In this document: positions 1 through 8,659 of the stretch, one piece after another
Position numbering within the stretch: the stretch's first letter is position 1
How the letters are laid out: each line of letters begins with the position of its first letter
DNA from: Halorientalis pallida
GTDB lineage: Archaea; Halobacteriota; Halobacteria; Halobacteriales; Haloarculaceae
Length of the DNA: 64,000 bases
Reading direction: 5' to 3'
Assembly (NCBI RefSeq): GCF_004118325.1
Contig: NZ_RDFA01000001.1
Location: forward strand, 760,838 to 824,837
The notes under the pieces: model-generated
The model's input: only the letters and a program-made list of their open reading frames with translations
Told to the model about the DNA's origin: nothing
Databases searched by the model: none
Program-made: the position numbers and the translations under genes

Positions 1-661
1 ACTCCGGTTCGGTCAGGTGCCCTTTCTCGGAGTGAATCCGCCGGTAGAGGGCTCTGAGGAGACTGTGGGGGAGCCAGGTGTCGACACGGGGGGCGACGCG
101 GCAGTCGCGGATGGCGTCGACGACTGCGGCGGGTGTGAGTTCGTCGGCGTCGACCAGCGTGTGTGCGCGCCCGACCTCGAAGGGATAGTGGGCGTCGCTC
201 CCGCCGACGGTGGGGAGGTCGTGGCCCTCGGCCAGTCGCTCGACCGAGTCGCGGGTCCGGGGGTGTTTCCCGTTGATCTCGATGGCGTCGAAGGGGGCCT
301 CGACCGCCCGGACAGTGCTGTTGCGGTAGGGGTGGGCGACGATGGCCGCGCAGTCCCGTTGGTGGGCCAGGTCGACTACCTCCGCCGGAGTCATGCCGCC
401 GACCCGCGTCGCCGCCGGCGGGTCGGGACCGATCACGAGGACGTGCCCGCGCGTCGTCGAGACCTCGATGCCCGGGATCGTGACGAGGCCCGGGACCGCG
501 AAGTCGGCGGTGTAGTCGTGGTTGGTGAAGGCGACGCCGTCGAGGCCACGGTAGCGGGCGACCACCGCCAGCGCTCTCGCACCGACCGGATCCACCGGCG
601 TGGGACGCGACTCGAAGCCGTGGAAGAATCGCGTGTGCGTGTGGACGTCAACGGCGAACAC
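1..661 (-). CDS. PHP-domain metal-dependent hydrolase (partial, C-terminus off window)
   Basis: The reading frame runs off the left edge, leaving about 220 residues. It opens with the PHP metal-binding signature DVHTHTRFFHG and continues with further PHP histidines and acids (FTNHDY, GIEVSTTRGHVL, AIVAHPYRN, GGSDAHYP). PHP proteins are metal-dependent phosphoesterases, and the closest known group is the stand-alone PHP phosphatase/nuclease type; the substrate is unknown. I chose the GTG at 661 because the PHP motif starts four codons later; an in-frame GTG further upstream is possible. It is divergent from the diacylglycerol-kinase-like gene, and the two share a short AT-rich promoter region. 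Confidence 0.85.
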   Translation of the reverse strand, partial: MFAVDVHTHTRFFHGFESRPTPVDPVGARALAVVARYRGLDGVAFTNHDYTADFAVPGLVTIPGIEVSTTRGHVLVIGPDPPAATRVGGMTPAEVVDLAHQRDCAAIVAHPYRNSTVRAVEAPFDAIEINGKHPRTRDSVERLAEGHDLPTVGGSDAHYPFEVGRAHTLVDADELTPAAVVDAIRDCRVAPRVDTWLPHSLLRALYRRIHSEKGHLTEPE

Positions 662-684
662 GACCGCAAGGAAGCGGTAAGATT

Positions 685-693
685 CCTTTTGCG
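685..693 (+). promoter_or_regulatory. TATA-like element before the DAGK-family gene
   Basis: The stretch CCTTTTGCG lies 25-33 bases before the GTG at 718, the usual spacing for a leaderless haloarchaeal transcript. The gap is shared with the divergent PHP gene. Confidence 0.4.
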
Positions 694-717
694 TTCTGTC
701 CACTTCACTAGAGAGTA

Positions 718-1695
718 GTGACCTCTCCCCAGCGGCACTCGAAGCAGTCGGTCACGGTCGGCGACGCGACCGGCGCGAACGAGCGCGTCCTCGTGTTGAA
801 CCCCGTCAGCGGGGACGGCGACCACGCCGACCGTGTCCGGGGACTGGCGGCCGAACACGACTTCGTAGTCCGGGAGACCGAGTCCGAGGGCGACGCGATG
901 GCCTTCGCGGCCGAGGCGGCCACCGAGGGAGCCACGCTGGTCGCGGCGGCCGGCGGCGACGGCACGTGCAACGAGGTCGTCCGCGGGCTGGTCGACGCCG
1001 GAGCACTTCCGGCCGTCGAGTTCGCCGTCGTCCCCGCCGGGACGGGCAACAACTTCGCGACGAACCTCGGCGTCGAGGACGTCGAACACGCGTTCGATGT
1101 GATCGAGACGGGCGAGCGTCGCCGCGTCGACCTCGGGTTCGCCAACGACGAACCCTTCCTGAACTCGTCGATCTGCGGGCTGACCGCCGAGGCCAGTACG
1201 GACACCGACGACGCGCGGAAGTCCGAACTCGGCGTCGTGGCGTACGCCCTCGAAACCGTCCGGACAGCCGTCTCCTACGAGGGCGTCGAACTCGACGTGG
1301 CGGCGTTCGGCGGCGTCGACGGGGACCGGACCTGGGAGGGCTCGGCCGTCCTCTTGCTCGTCGGCAACGGCCGCCGGTTCCCGGTCCGCGGTCGGACGCA
1401 GGCGGACGTGGAGGACGGCGCGCTCGACGTGACCGTCGTCGAGGAGCGACCCGGGTCGGACCTGGCTGGACTCGCGCGGACGGCCCTGCTCGAACGGATC
1501 CTCGGCCCCGACACGGATCTCACGACGAGACTGCAGGCACCGGCGCTGACGGTTCGAGTGGTCGGCGACGAGACGGCGACGTTCAGTCTCGACGGCGAGA
1601 TGCACAGGGCCAGTCGGGTCCGGTTCCGCACCGAACCGGCGGCCGTCCGCCTCCCGGTCGGGCCGGCGTACGAGCCGACCCCCGACACGGACTGA
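718..1695 (+). CDS. Diacylglycerol/sphingosine kinase family lipid kinase
   Basis: The 325-residue protein has the DAGK catalytic-domain signature: LNPVSGDG near residues 28-34 and GGDGT at 79-83, followed by the nucleotide-contact region PAGTGNNFA. The C-terminal half is the beta-sandwich domain of YegS/BmrU-type lipid kinases (FSLDGE near the end). The family phosphorylates diacylglycerol or related lipids with ATP; in an archaeon the substrate is probably an ether lipid, which is inference. The start is a GTG with a TATA-like element at the expected distance. It is soluble, with no signal peptide. Confidence 0.85.
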   Translation: MTSPQRHSKQSVTVGDATGANERVLVLNPVSGDGDHADRVRGLAAEHDFVVRETESEGDAMAFAAEAATEGATLVAAAGGDGTCNEVVRGLVDAGALPAVEFAVVPAGTGNNFATNLGVEDVEHAFDVIETGERRRVDLGFANDEPFLNSSICGLTAEASTDTDDARKSELGVVAYALETVRTAVSYEGVELDVAAFGGVDGDRTWEGSAVLLLVGNGRRFPVRGRTQADVEDGALDVTVVEERPGSDLAGLARTALLERILGPDTDLTTRLQAPALTVRVVGDETATFSLDGEMHRASRVRFRTEPAAVRLPVGPAYEPTPDTD

Positions 1696-1716
1696 GCGTG
1701 TGGCGCAACCTCGATT

Positions 1717-1726
1717 CCTTTTTCAA
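1717..1726 (+). promoter_or_regulatory. TATA box of idi
   Basis: CCTTTTTCAA is centred about 27 bases before the ATG at 1749, consistent with a leaderless transcript and supporting that start. Confidence 0.5.
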
Positions 1727-1748
1727 CCCGCTGGTCGATTGCACAGGC

Positions 1749-2336
1749 ATGAGTTCAGAGGAGACGGCCGGGGAGACAGACTCCGGCGGGGGCGAACCGG
1801 AGCACGAGAACGCACGCCAGGCGGTCGTCACGGTCGACGAGGACGACACCGAACTCGGGACGGCCAACCGCCTCGACGCCCACACCGGCGACGGGATCCG
1901 GCACCGCGCGTTCACGTCGCTGCTGTTCGACGAGGACGACAACATCCTGCTGGCCCAGCGCAGCCCGGACAAGCGCCTCTGGGACACCTTCTGGGACGGT
2001 ACCGTCGCTTCCCACCCCATCCAGGGTCAGAGCCAGGAGGAAGCGACCCGCCAGCGTCTCGAAGAGGAACTCGGCGTCACACCCGACCAGTACGAGGGCC
2101 TGGAAGTGACCGACCGCTTCGAGTACAAACGCTACTACCCCAACGAGGGCGTCGAGTGGGAGGTCTGTGCGGTCCTGCAGGCGACGCTGACCGACCGGAC
2201 GCTCGACCCCGACCCCGACGAAGTGGCCGGCCTCATGTGGGTCCCCTACGAGCGCCTTCACCGGAACCCCAAGTGGTACCGACAGCTCCGGCTCTGTCCC
2301 TGGTTCGAGATCGCGATGCGGCGCGACGTCGAGTAA
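1749..2336 (+). CDS. idi: Isopentenyl-diphosphate delta-isomerase, type I (Nudix)
   Basis: The 195-residue Nudix protein interconverts isopentenyl and dimethylallyl diphosphate for archaeal lipid and carotenoid synthesis. Visible hallmarks are NRLDAHTGDGIRHRAF, LLAQRSPDKRLWD, the Nudix-like helix EEATRQRLEEELG, and the YYPNEGVEWEVC segment with the acid equivalent to the catalytic Glu of the E. coli enzyme. The site equivalent to the E. coli catalytic Cys67 reads V-A-S-H-P (residues 86-90), so Ala87 replaces the cysteine. About 30 acidic, disordered residues precede the domain. The frame is open far upstream, but the ATG at 1749 matches the TATA spacing and the family's N-terminus. The window also holds the 3' part of hmgA, an earlier step of the same pathway. 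Confidence 0.9.
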   Translation: MSSEETAGETDSGGGEPEHENARQAVVTVDEDDTELGTANRLDAHTGDGIRHRAFTSLLFDEDDNILLAQRSPDKRLWDTFWDGTVASHPIQGQSQEEATRQRLEEELGVTPDQYEGLEVTDRFEYKRYYPNEGVEWEVCAVLQATLTDRTLDPDPDEVAGLMWVPYERLHRNPKWYRQLRLCPWFEIAMRRDVE

Positions 2337-2441
2337 CGGGTCGACTGTTCTGCCGTCAGACGCCGTCGACACTCGCCGACGAGCCGACGGCTACGCGGTG
2401 TCGCGTCCGAAAAAATAGGCGACGGAATCGTCGTCGATCCG

Positions 2442-4979
2442 TTAGCTACCGGTCTGGATGTTGAACTCGGTCAGGTACGCCGCTTCGTTGTCGCCGGGTC
2501 CGGCCGGCAGACCCTGTTCGGCGTTGACCTGGTCGTTGATGTTGACACCGAAGACCGAGCCACAGCCTTCCGCGGTCTGGACGTCGAAGTCGTCGGAGAC
2601 CAGCTTGCCGATGTCGGAGTCGTTGATCCGCTCGCCGGACACCGTGCTGGTGGCCGGGAACGGCGAGCCGGTCTGGTAGGACTTCTCGGTCGAGACGTTG
2701 ATCGAGACGCTCGGCAGGTTACAACCCGGATCGGAGAGCCGGTTGGCCGAGTCGCTCGTGACCTGGTCGTACGGGTTCTGCGCGGGCGGTGAGACGTTGA
2801 AGATGCTGCCGATCGTCCACACCGTGATCCCGATGTCGACCGTGGTTTCGAGCGAGGTCCGACCGGTGTCGACGTTGAACGTCCCGCCAGCCTGCCCGAC
2901 GACGGTCAGGTTGGCACGGAAGTAGACGTTCCCGATGGTGTCGGACTGCGTCTCGTTGATGATGTCCCGCGCGGGCGGGAAGTCGACGTCACCCCGCCAG
3001 GTGTTGTTGGACGGGAAGATCGTCCCGTCGATCTGGATACAGCCGTCGGTCGGCAGGAAGTCCGGACCCTGCTCGGCCGGCGTGGGTTCGCCGTCGCGAC
3101 ACCGCGAGTACAGGATCGGCCGCGAGTTGTTCGGCGTGCCCGTGTGGAGGTAACTCTCCTCACCGCGCACGTACGCCGTGAACGGCTTCGGACCCATGTC
3201 TTCCATCTCGAGCGTGAAGTCCTGGGTCACTGCTTCACCGGGACCGACCGAGACCGAGGCGGAGGCGTTGTCGTAGTCCTGCGCCGAGGCCTCGACCGTG
3301 TAGGTGCCCGGTGCGACCGTCAGCGAGTAACTGCCGTCGGAGGCAGTCGTCGTCGACTGGCCGTTGGCCGTGACCGTCGCGTCGACGAGGTTGTTGCCGT
3401 TCGTGTCCTGGACGACACCGCTGATGGTGCCGTCCTCGGGCGTCAGCGAGAAGTCGACCGTCGTCGTGTCGCCTTCGGTCACCGTGGCCTGCTGGGTCGC
3501 AGACTGGTAGCCGTCGGCGTTCGCTTCGACCGTGTAGTCGCTCGGCGCCACCGTCAGCGAGTAGCTGCCGTCGGAGGCGGTCGTCGTCGACTGGCCGTTG
3601 ACCGTGACCGTCGCGCCCGCCAGCGCGTTGCCGTTCGTGTCCGTCACGGTCCCGGCGATCGTGCCGTTACCCGGCGGTTCCGCTTCCAGCGTGAAGTCGA
3701 CGTCGGTGACGTTGTTCTCGGTCACCGTGGCCGACTGCGTCGCCGACAGGAAGTCGGTGGCGCTGGCCGTCACGTCGTAGGTGCCCGGCGCGATCGACAG
3801 TGAGTAGCTGCCGTCGGTCGCCGTCGTGGTCGTCACACCGTCGGCCGAGACGGTCGCGCCAGCGATGGCGTTGCCGTTGGCGTCCAGCACGGTTCCGCTG
3901 ATGGTGCCGTTGTCCGGCACCGGTTCGTTGAGCGTGATCTGTGCGGTCTCCGTATCGTTCGCCGTGGAGACACCGTGCGTGTAGGTGTCTGCCGGCAGAC
4001 CGCTCGTGTCCACGTCGAACGTCACGGTCGTGCTGTCGTTGGCCGCCAGCGTCTGCTGCTGGGAGGCCTGGGTCTCCAGCGACCCGTCGCCGTCGGTGTC
4101 GAGACCGAAGTCGACGGACTGGGTGCCCTCCGCGCCGCCCGTGTTCTCGACGTCGGCCGAGACGGTGATCGTGTCACCGACCGTCGCCTCGGCGGGCGCC
4201 TGCAGGTTCGAGACCTGGAAGTTCGCCGTCGGCGTCGGCGGTTCCTCGACCGTCACGTTGGCCTGGGCCGAGTCGTTAGCCGTGCTGACCACGGCGATGG
4301 TGTCGCCCGCATCGCCGGCCTGGGTCGTCCAGGTGAGCGTGACCGTCTGACTCTCGCCACCGGCCAGCGTCAGGTTCTGCACGTCGCGAATCTCCTGGGC
4401 AGCGACGAGCCCGACACCCTTCGTGTCCGTCTCGTCGCCGGTGTTCGTGACCGTCGTGGTGACCTCGAGCGTCTCGCCTTCCGTGACCGGCGAGTTCGTG
4501 CTCAGGTCGCCCACCTCGAAGAAGGCGGGGTCCGGCTCACCACTGACCTCCTTGAGGACGACGACGCCGTCGTCCGCGTTGATGGTCCCCTCGACCGTCT
4601 CGCCGTCCTGGATGGACGCCGACACGTCGACCGGGTACTTCTCACCGAAGAAGAAGAACGCGCCCACGCGCAGGGACACGCTCTGCTCCGATCCGGTGGC
4701 CGTCACGGTCTCGGTCTCGTCCGCGACGGTGATGTCCACCTGCTCCCCCTCAGGAGCGGTGAAGGTGACTCGTACTTTGGAAACTTTCCCCGTGAAGAGG
4801 GTCTCCTTCGTTACCGCCGCGGTAACGTTCCCGAATTCCGCCTGGTCCGTCGTCTGCGTCGATGCGTCTGTCGCCGCTGCGGGTTGCACCGCCACCATCC
4901 CCATCGCCACGACAGCGATAAGCAGTGCCGTCAACCCGGCTGAGTACAGTAACTTACGATTCGTTTGCAAGGTTTGCAT
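2442..4979 (-). CDS. Large secreted protein with CARDB-like and three carboxypeptidase-regulatory-like repeats
   Basis: The 845-residue protein begins with a Sec signal peptide (residues 1-36, ending QPAAA). Beta-sandwich regions follow: two CARDB-like segments (about 150-345), then three carboxypeptidase-regulatory-like repeats (about 357-595), each of the form GTISG.V.D.NGN...ATV followed by DGSYSL..APG.Y. A unique C-terminal domain of about 250 residues carries four cysteines. There is no PGF-CTERM, lipobox or C-terminal membrane helix, so it is probably released or held by partners. The function is unknown; such repeats usually act as structural stalks or ligand-binding modules. An AT-rich TATA-like stretch near 5013-5025 lies upstream on the minus strand. 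Confidence 0.85.
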   Translation of the reverse strand: MQTLQTNRKLLYSAGLTALLIAVVAMGMVAVQPAAATDASTQTTDQAEFGNVTAAVTKETLFTGKVSKVRVTFTAPEGEQVDITVADETETVTATGSEQSVSLRVGAFFFFGEKYPVDVSASIQDGETVEGTINADDGVVVLKEVSGEPDPAFFEVGDLSTNSPVTEGETLEVTTTVTNTGDETDTKGVGLVAAQEIRDVQNLTLAGGESQTVTLTWTTQAGDAGDTIAVVSTANDSAQANVTVEEPPTPTANFQVSNLQAPAEATVGDTITVSADVENTGGAEGTQSVDFGLDTDGDGSLETQASQQQTLAANDSTTVTFDVDTSGLPADTYTHGVSTANDTETAQITLNEPVPDNGTISGTVLDANGNAIAGATVSADGVTTTTATDGSYSLSIAPGTYDVTASATDFLSATQSATVTENNVTDVDFTLEAEPPGNGTIAGTVTDTNGNALAGATVTVNGQSTTTASDGSYSLTVAPSDYTVEANADGYQSATQQATVTEGDTTTVDFSLTPEDGTISGVVQDTNGNNLVDATVTANGQSTTTASDGSYSLTVAPGTYTVEASAQDYDNASASVSVGPGEAVTQDFTLEMEDMGPKPFTAYVRGEESYLHTGTPNNSRPILYSRCRDGEPTPAEQGPDFLPTDGCIQIDGTIFPSNNTWRGDVDFPPARDIINETQSDTIGNVYFRANLTVVGQAGGTFNVDTGRTSLETTVDIGITVWTIGSIFNVSPPAQNPYDQVTSDSANRLSDPGCNLPSVSINVSTEKSYQTGSPFPATSTVSGERINDSDIGKLVSDDFDVQTAEGCGSVFGVNINDQVNAEQGLPAGPGDNEAAYLTEFNIQTGS

Positions 4980-5133
4980 TCCGCTACCCCCAGGTCTTCA
5001 TAGATTGTTCCATACATATAATATTTCGCCAAAACGAGACAGTAATTTATTCGTTGGGGAGCGAAAGAAAATTGCGAGCCGGCGGTTCAAAACCGGCAAG
5101 AGAGTTTTTCACTGCTGGTAACTGGCGGGTCGG

Positions 5134-5142
5134 CTTTTTATC
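5134..5142 (+). promoter_or_regulatory. TATA box of the SDR gene
   Basis: CTTTTTATC lies 23-31 bases before the ATG at 5165 and supports that start over the longer open frame. Confidence 0.5.
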
Positions 5143-5164
5143 GGTGGCCGTCGCTGGGAGAGGC

Positions 5165-5863
5165 ATGGAGGTCGAGACGTACAATTCGCTCGGCGGCCAG
5201 GTCGCGCTGGTCACCGGTGCGACCCGCGGCATCGGGGCGGCTATCGCCGCGGACCTCTCGAACCGCGGGGCCACGGTGTACGCAGGAGCCCGGAATCCCG
5301 AGGACGTGACCGGCCCGGCCCTGCGTCCGCTCGAAATCGATCTCACCGACGAGGACGCCCTCGTCGACGCCGTCAACCGGATCGACGACGAGAAGGGCCG
5401 TCTCGACATCCTCGTCAACAACGCGGGCGTGATGGACAGCCGGTCGGCCCTCGCGGAGATGCCGACGACCGTGATCGACGACACTCTCGACACCAACCTT
5501 CGCGGCCCGCTCGTGCTCACGAAGTACGCACTCCCGCTCCTGCTGTGGCGGGACGGCAGCCGCGTCGTCAACGTCTCCTCGGCGCTGGCGTCGCTCCGTG
5601 GCGACGCTGGCCGCGGGATGCCCGCCTACCGGATCTCCAAATCCGGGCTGAACGCACTGACCGCATACCTCGACGCCGAGTACGGCGACCAGGGCCTCAT
5701 CGCCAACGCCGCCTGCCCGGGCTGGACCCGCACGGAGATGGGCGGCCCGGACGCCGAGCGCAGTCCCGAAGAGGGCGCTGACACGCCCGCCTGGCTCGCC
5801 CGATTCAAACTCGGGTGCCCGCGCGGGCAGTTCTGGCGGGACCGGCAGATAATCGACTGGTGA
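5165..5863 (+). CDS. Short-chain dehydrogenase/reductase (classical SDR)
   Basis: The 232-residue protein is a classical SDR oxidoreductase using NAD(P). It shows the nucleotide-binding TGATRGIG (17-24), NNAG (85-88), the catalytic serine region NVSS (136-139) and the Y155-x3-K159 pair (YRISK), then the PGWTRTEM segment that usually closes the active site. The length is normal for the family. The substrate cannot be read from the sequence. The frame is open upstream to 4925, but the TATA position and the family length fit the ATG at 5165. Confidence 0.9.
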   Translation: MEVETYNSLGGQVALVTGATRGIGAAIAADLSNRGATVYAGARNPEDVTGPALRPLEIDLTDEDALVDAVNRIDDEKGRLDILVNNAGVMDSRSALAEMPTTVIDDTLDTNLRGPLVLTKYALPLLLWRDGSRVVNVSSALASLRGDAGRGMPAYRISKSGLNALTAYLDAEYGDQGLIANAACPGWTRTEMGGPDAERSPEEGADTPAWLARFKLGCPRGQFWRDRQIIDW

Positions 5864-5896
5864 GCCGCCGAACGAAAAGTCGAGATTACGTGCGCT

Positions 5897-6208
5897 TCAG
5901 CTTGCGTCCTGCAGGTTCAAGAAGAGATCGAGCCGTAGCTCGTTCTGTCCGGGCTCGTTCTCGTCACCGTCGTCGTCACCGGAACCCGGCCCGTCGCCGT
6001 CGCCAAAGTCGAAGCCGGGCTCGTCGTCGGACTCGAACCCGAAGCCGGGGCCGTCGCCGTCGTCGTCGAAGCCGAAATCCTGTGCGATGGATGCCTGATT
6101 CCCTGTCGCTGCCACTGGTGCCGTGCCGACGGCGAGAACGCCGATCACGACGACCGTCGCGATCGTCACGGGAATCCCCGCGTCGTGGATCCACTGTCCT
6201 GTATTCAT
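5897..6208 (-). CDS. Small exported Gly/Asp-rich protein, unknown function
   Basis: The 103-residue product has a hydrophobic segment (about 13-35, with a possible cleavage site after APVAA), so it is exported or membrane-held. Residues 45-90 are a low-complexity acidic tract of DGDGPG and EPGFDFG units. I recognise no family. The strong Asp/Gly bias suggests a disordered, perhaps cation-binding, extracellular segment, which is inference. It is convergent with the SDR gene. Its reality rests on the signal-like start and acidic composition. Confidence 0.6.
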   Translation of the reverse strand: MNTGQWIHDAGIPVTIATVVVIGVLAVGTAPVAATGNQASIAQDFGFDDDGDGPGFGFESDDEPGFDFGDGDGPGSGDDDGDENEPGQNELRLDLFLNLQDAS

Positions 6209-6556
6209 GTCTGTGAGATCGATGTTCGGTGGCGACGCGGCTCCAGGCCTGGAGAGAGGTCCCCGATCCCCCCTGCGACGTCGCGCAGTATCAGCGACCT
6301 AGATGCCACACCCCCGGCGCCGCCGTCACGGCGCAGGTGCGACCGATCCACCCGGATATCGTCCTCGTATCGTCGCCACTACAGGTGTGCGTTCTGTCGT
6401 ATCATTGTTGCAGATTGTCCCGAATATCGACGGTGCTTTGTTACATAATATTTCGAGCGTAACTATTTTCGCGATCCGGTCGCGAACCCGATCGGCAACC
6501 ACCTCGAAACGAGGTGGTCACACGTGGTTTTGCGCGTTCCGCGCCAAGGATCCGTG
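6209..6556. other. Gene-free stretch with an AT-rich patch
   Basis: No convincing gene is seen here. Overlapping open frames are Arg/Pro-rich shadows. An AT-rich patch at about 6435-6475 contains ATAATATTTCG, which also occurs at about 5016-5026, and may hold the promoter for the downstream small gene. Confidence 0.4.
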
Positions 6557-6814
6557 ATGGCACGAGAGGTCAAACTCGCGCGGCTGGACGAGGAACTGGC
6601 GAACGTGGAGTATCCTGTCGAGCGGGACGAGGCGGTGGCGGCGTTCGAGGACGTAACGCTGGCGCTGGCCGACGGAACGGCGAACCTCGGGCGGACCATC
6701 GACCGGTCCGATGCCGAGCGGTTCGAGTCGGTCGACGAGCTCCGGAGCGAGGTTCTGAGCCAGCTTCCGCGGCGCGCCGTCGGGGAGCCCTACCAGTCGG
6801 AAGGCGAGGGGTAG
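6557..6814 (+). CDS. Small conserved haloarchaeal protein (DUF5789-like)
   Basis: The 85-residue soluble protein begins MAREVKLARLDEEL and contains the pattern YPVERDEAVAAFEDVTLALADG, which resembles the DUF5789 group of small haloarchaeal proteins of unknown function. I assign that family from memory with moderate certainty. I prefer the ATG at 6557 because the upstream extension (MVLRVPRQGSV) is basic and unlike the rest. The gene ends one base before the convergent histidine kinase gene. Confidence 0.65.
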   Translation: MAREVKLARLDEELANVEYPVERDEAVAAFEDVTLALADGTANLGRTIDRSDAERFESVDELRSEVLSQLPRRAVGEPYQSEGEG

Positions 6815-6815
6815 C

Positions 6816-8588
6816 TCAGTCGTCGGCGGAGAACCCGATCTCGGTCGGGTCCAGGGCCTGTCTGAGCCCACCGACTGCCGCGGTTCGCTCGGTGCCCGAG
6901 TCGTCCGCCTCGTCGGTGTCCGGCAACCACGCCGTGACGGTACAGCCGTGGTCGTCGTTCTCGAACTCCAGGCGACCCCCGAACTGTTCGACGGTCCAGT
7001 AGACGACCCAGAGTCCGACACCGCTCCCGTGTTTGAGGGCCGTCTCCTCGCCCTCTTCGAGGACGGCCAGTTCGTGGGGGTCGATCCCCGGGCCGTCGTC
7101 TGCGACTTCGAGGACTGCGACGTCGCCCTCGTCGCGGACCAGGACGTTCACCGTCGGGTCGTCGTGGTCGTTGTGTTCGACGGCGTTGGCGAGGAGTTCG
7201 TCGAGCGCGATGGCGATGGCGGGGTCGACTCCGACGTCCAGTTCCGCCGGCAGTTCGAGGGTGATCTCCGCGACCGGGTAGCGGTCCCGGGCGTCCTGGA
7301 CTTCGGTCGTGACCGTCTCACGGAGGTCGACCGTTACCGTCCCGTCCTCGTCGAACGTCCGCGAGACCTGTCCCACTTTGTCGCTCTGGTCGGTGATTCG
7401 GGTCGCCGTCTCCGCGATCAGATCGAGACGCTCGCGGAGGTCCGGATCGGCCAGCTGGCGCTCGACGAGTTCGGCGTTGCCCGCGACGACGTTCATCTCG
7501 TTGCGGAGGTTGTGTCTGAGCAGGCGGTTGAGGACTTCGAGTCGCTGGCGCTGTTGGCGCTTGTCGGTCACGTCCCGGAGGCTGACGAGCGTCCCGGCGA
7601 CCGCGCCCCGAGCCCGGTGGAGCGGCGATATCCGGACGTTGTAGTACCGGACACCCTCCTCGCCCTCCAGCGAGAGTTCCGTCTGGACGTGCGTCCCGGT
7701 CTCGTCGTCGAGCAACGCGGACAGATCGGGCAGGAGCGTCTCGATTCGCTCACCGACCGCGGCGGCTTCCGACCGGTCGAACAACTCGGCGGCCGCCGGG
7801 TTGACGTCCGCGATCCGCTGGGTATCGTCGAGGACGATCACGCGGTCCTCCATGTTCTCCAGAATTTCGTCGCGCGCGAGGTGTCGGGCGACCGGTACGA
7901 CCTCCAGTAACTGCCCACGCAGGATCGTCCCCGCGACGATGATCCCGCTGAACAGGAACCCGACGTTCGTCGGATCGACGCCCGCTGGCAGGTACTCGAA
8001 GACGTACAGCACGTTACCCACCAGCGGAACGAACAGCGCGACCAGCAGCGCGGTGGCCTGGGTCCGGTAGACACCCTCGGCGAAGAGGATGACCCGCAAC
8101 AACAGCGCGCCCCCGATCAGCAAGAGCAGGTACGAGTAGATGAGGTGCGCGTAGAACACCGGGCCGATCGACTCGGTGATGACGGCGAACGATCCGCTCG
8201 TATCGAGGGTGAGTCCCGTCCTGACGAGGGAGGGCTCTGCCCAGAGGACCCCGACGAAGACTGCTGGTTCGACCAGCAGGAGGGCGACCGTTCGCCTGGT
8301 GATCCACTGGTCGTTACCGGTATACTCGAGGACGAGCGCCAGCCACGCCAGCGGGACCACACAGGAGGCGGCGATCTCTAGCCGCGTCCAGAACACCTTC
8401 GGTCCCAGCCCCGCCGCTGCGAGGTTCATTCCCTCCGCGAACGACCAGGCGCTCGCACCGATCATGAACACCGCGAGCGGGAAGGCACCCGGGCGTTCCC
8501 GATGCTGGAACGCGAAGGCACCCACACCGAGCCCCACGACTGCCGAGAGGAACACCGGCGCGGTGTAGGGCGTGTACTGGAGCTCCAT
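6816..8588 (-). CDS. Membrane sensor histidine kinase (7TM - PAS - HisKA/HATPase)
   Basis: About 590 residues. The first 230 form seven membrane helices of the type often found at the front of haloarchaeal kinases, and a PAS domain follows (about 235-340, DRVIVLDDTQRIADVNPAA). The phospho-acceptor box is LLRHNLRNEMNVV with His about residue 359. The ATPase shows the N box (LLANAVEHN, Asn about 468), G1 (DDGPG, about 497-501) and G2 (SGVGLW). It should autophosphorylate and pass phosphate to a response regulator, but none is adjacent, so the partner is unknown. I chose the ATG that begins MELQYTPY; ATGs 18 and 57 bases upstream are alternatives. Confidence 0.9.
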   Translation of the reverse strand: MELQYTPYTAPVFLSAVVGLGVGAFAFQHRERPGAFPLAVFMIGASAWSFAEGMNLAAAGLGPKVFWTRLEIAASCVVPLAWLALVLEYTGNDQWITRRTVALLLVEPAVFVGVLWAEPSLVRTGLTLDTSGSFAVITESIGPVFYAHLIYSYLLLLIGGALLLRVILFAEGVYRTQATALLVALFVPLVGNVLYVFEYLPAGVDPTNVGFLFSGIIVAGTILRGQLLEVVPVARHLARDEILENMEDRVIVLDDTQRIADVNPAAAELFDRSEAAAVGERIETLLPDLSALLDDETGTHVQTELSLEGEEGVRYYNVRISPLHRARGAVAGTLVSLRDVTDKRQQRQRLEVLNRLLRHNLRNEMNVVAGNAELVERQLADPDLRERLDLIAETATRITDQSDKVGQVSRTFDEDGTVTVDLRETVTTEVQDARDRYPVAEITLELPAELDVGVDPAIAIALDELLANAVEHNDHDDPTVNVLVRDEGDVAVLEVADDGPGIDPHELAVLEEGEETALKHGSGVGLWVVYWTVEQFGGRLEFENDDHGCTVTAWLPDTDEADDSGTERTAAVGGLRQALDPTEIGFSADD

Positions 8589-8659
8589 CGGACGTTGGCG
8601 GAACATGACGGACGTCGAGAATAAGGGTTCCCTCGGCGCTATCAAAATTGAGAGCCGAG

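Noticed and set aside
17-718. Plus-strand open frame of 233 residues at the left edge
   Set aside because: The minus strand encodes a clear PHP domain over the same bases; the plus frame has no recognisable motif.
433-1605. Long minus-strand open frame over the DAGK-family gene
   Set aside because: It is Arg/Val-rich and shadows a plus-strand gene with intact catalytic motifs, as is usual in GC-rich genomes.
5078-5097. GCCGG/CCGGC hairpin followed by a T-run before the SDR gene
   Set aside because: No gene ends upstream on that strand, the stem has only five pairs, and archaea rarely use hairpin terminators.
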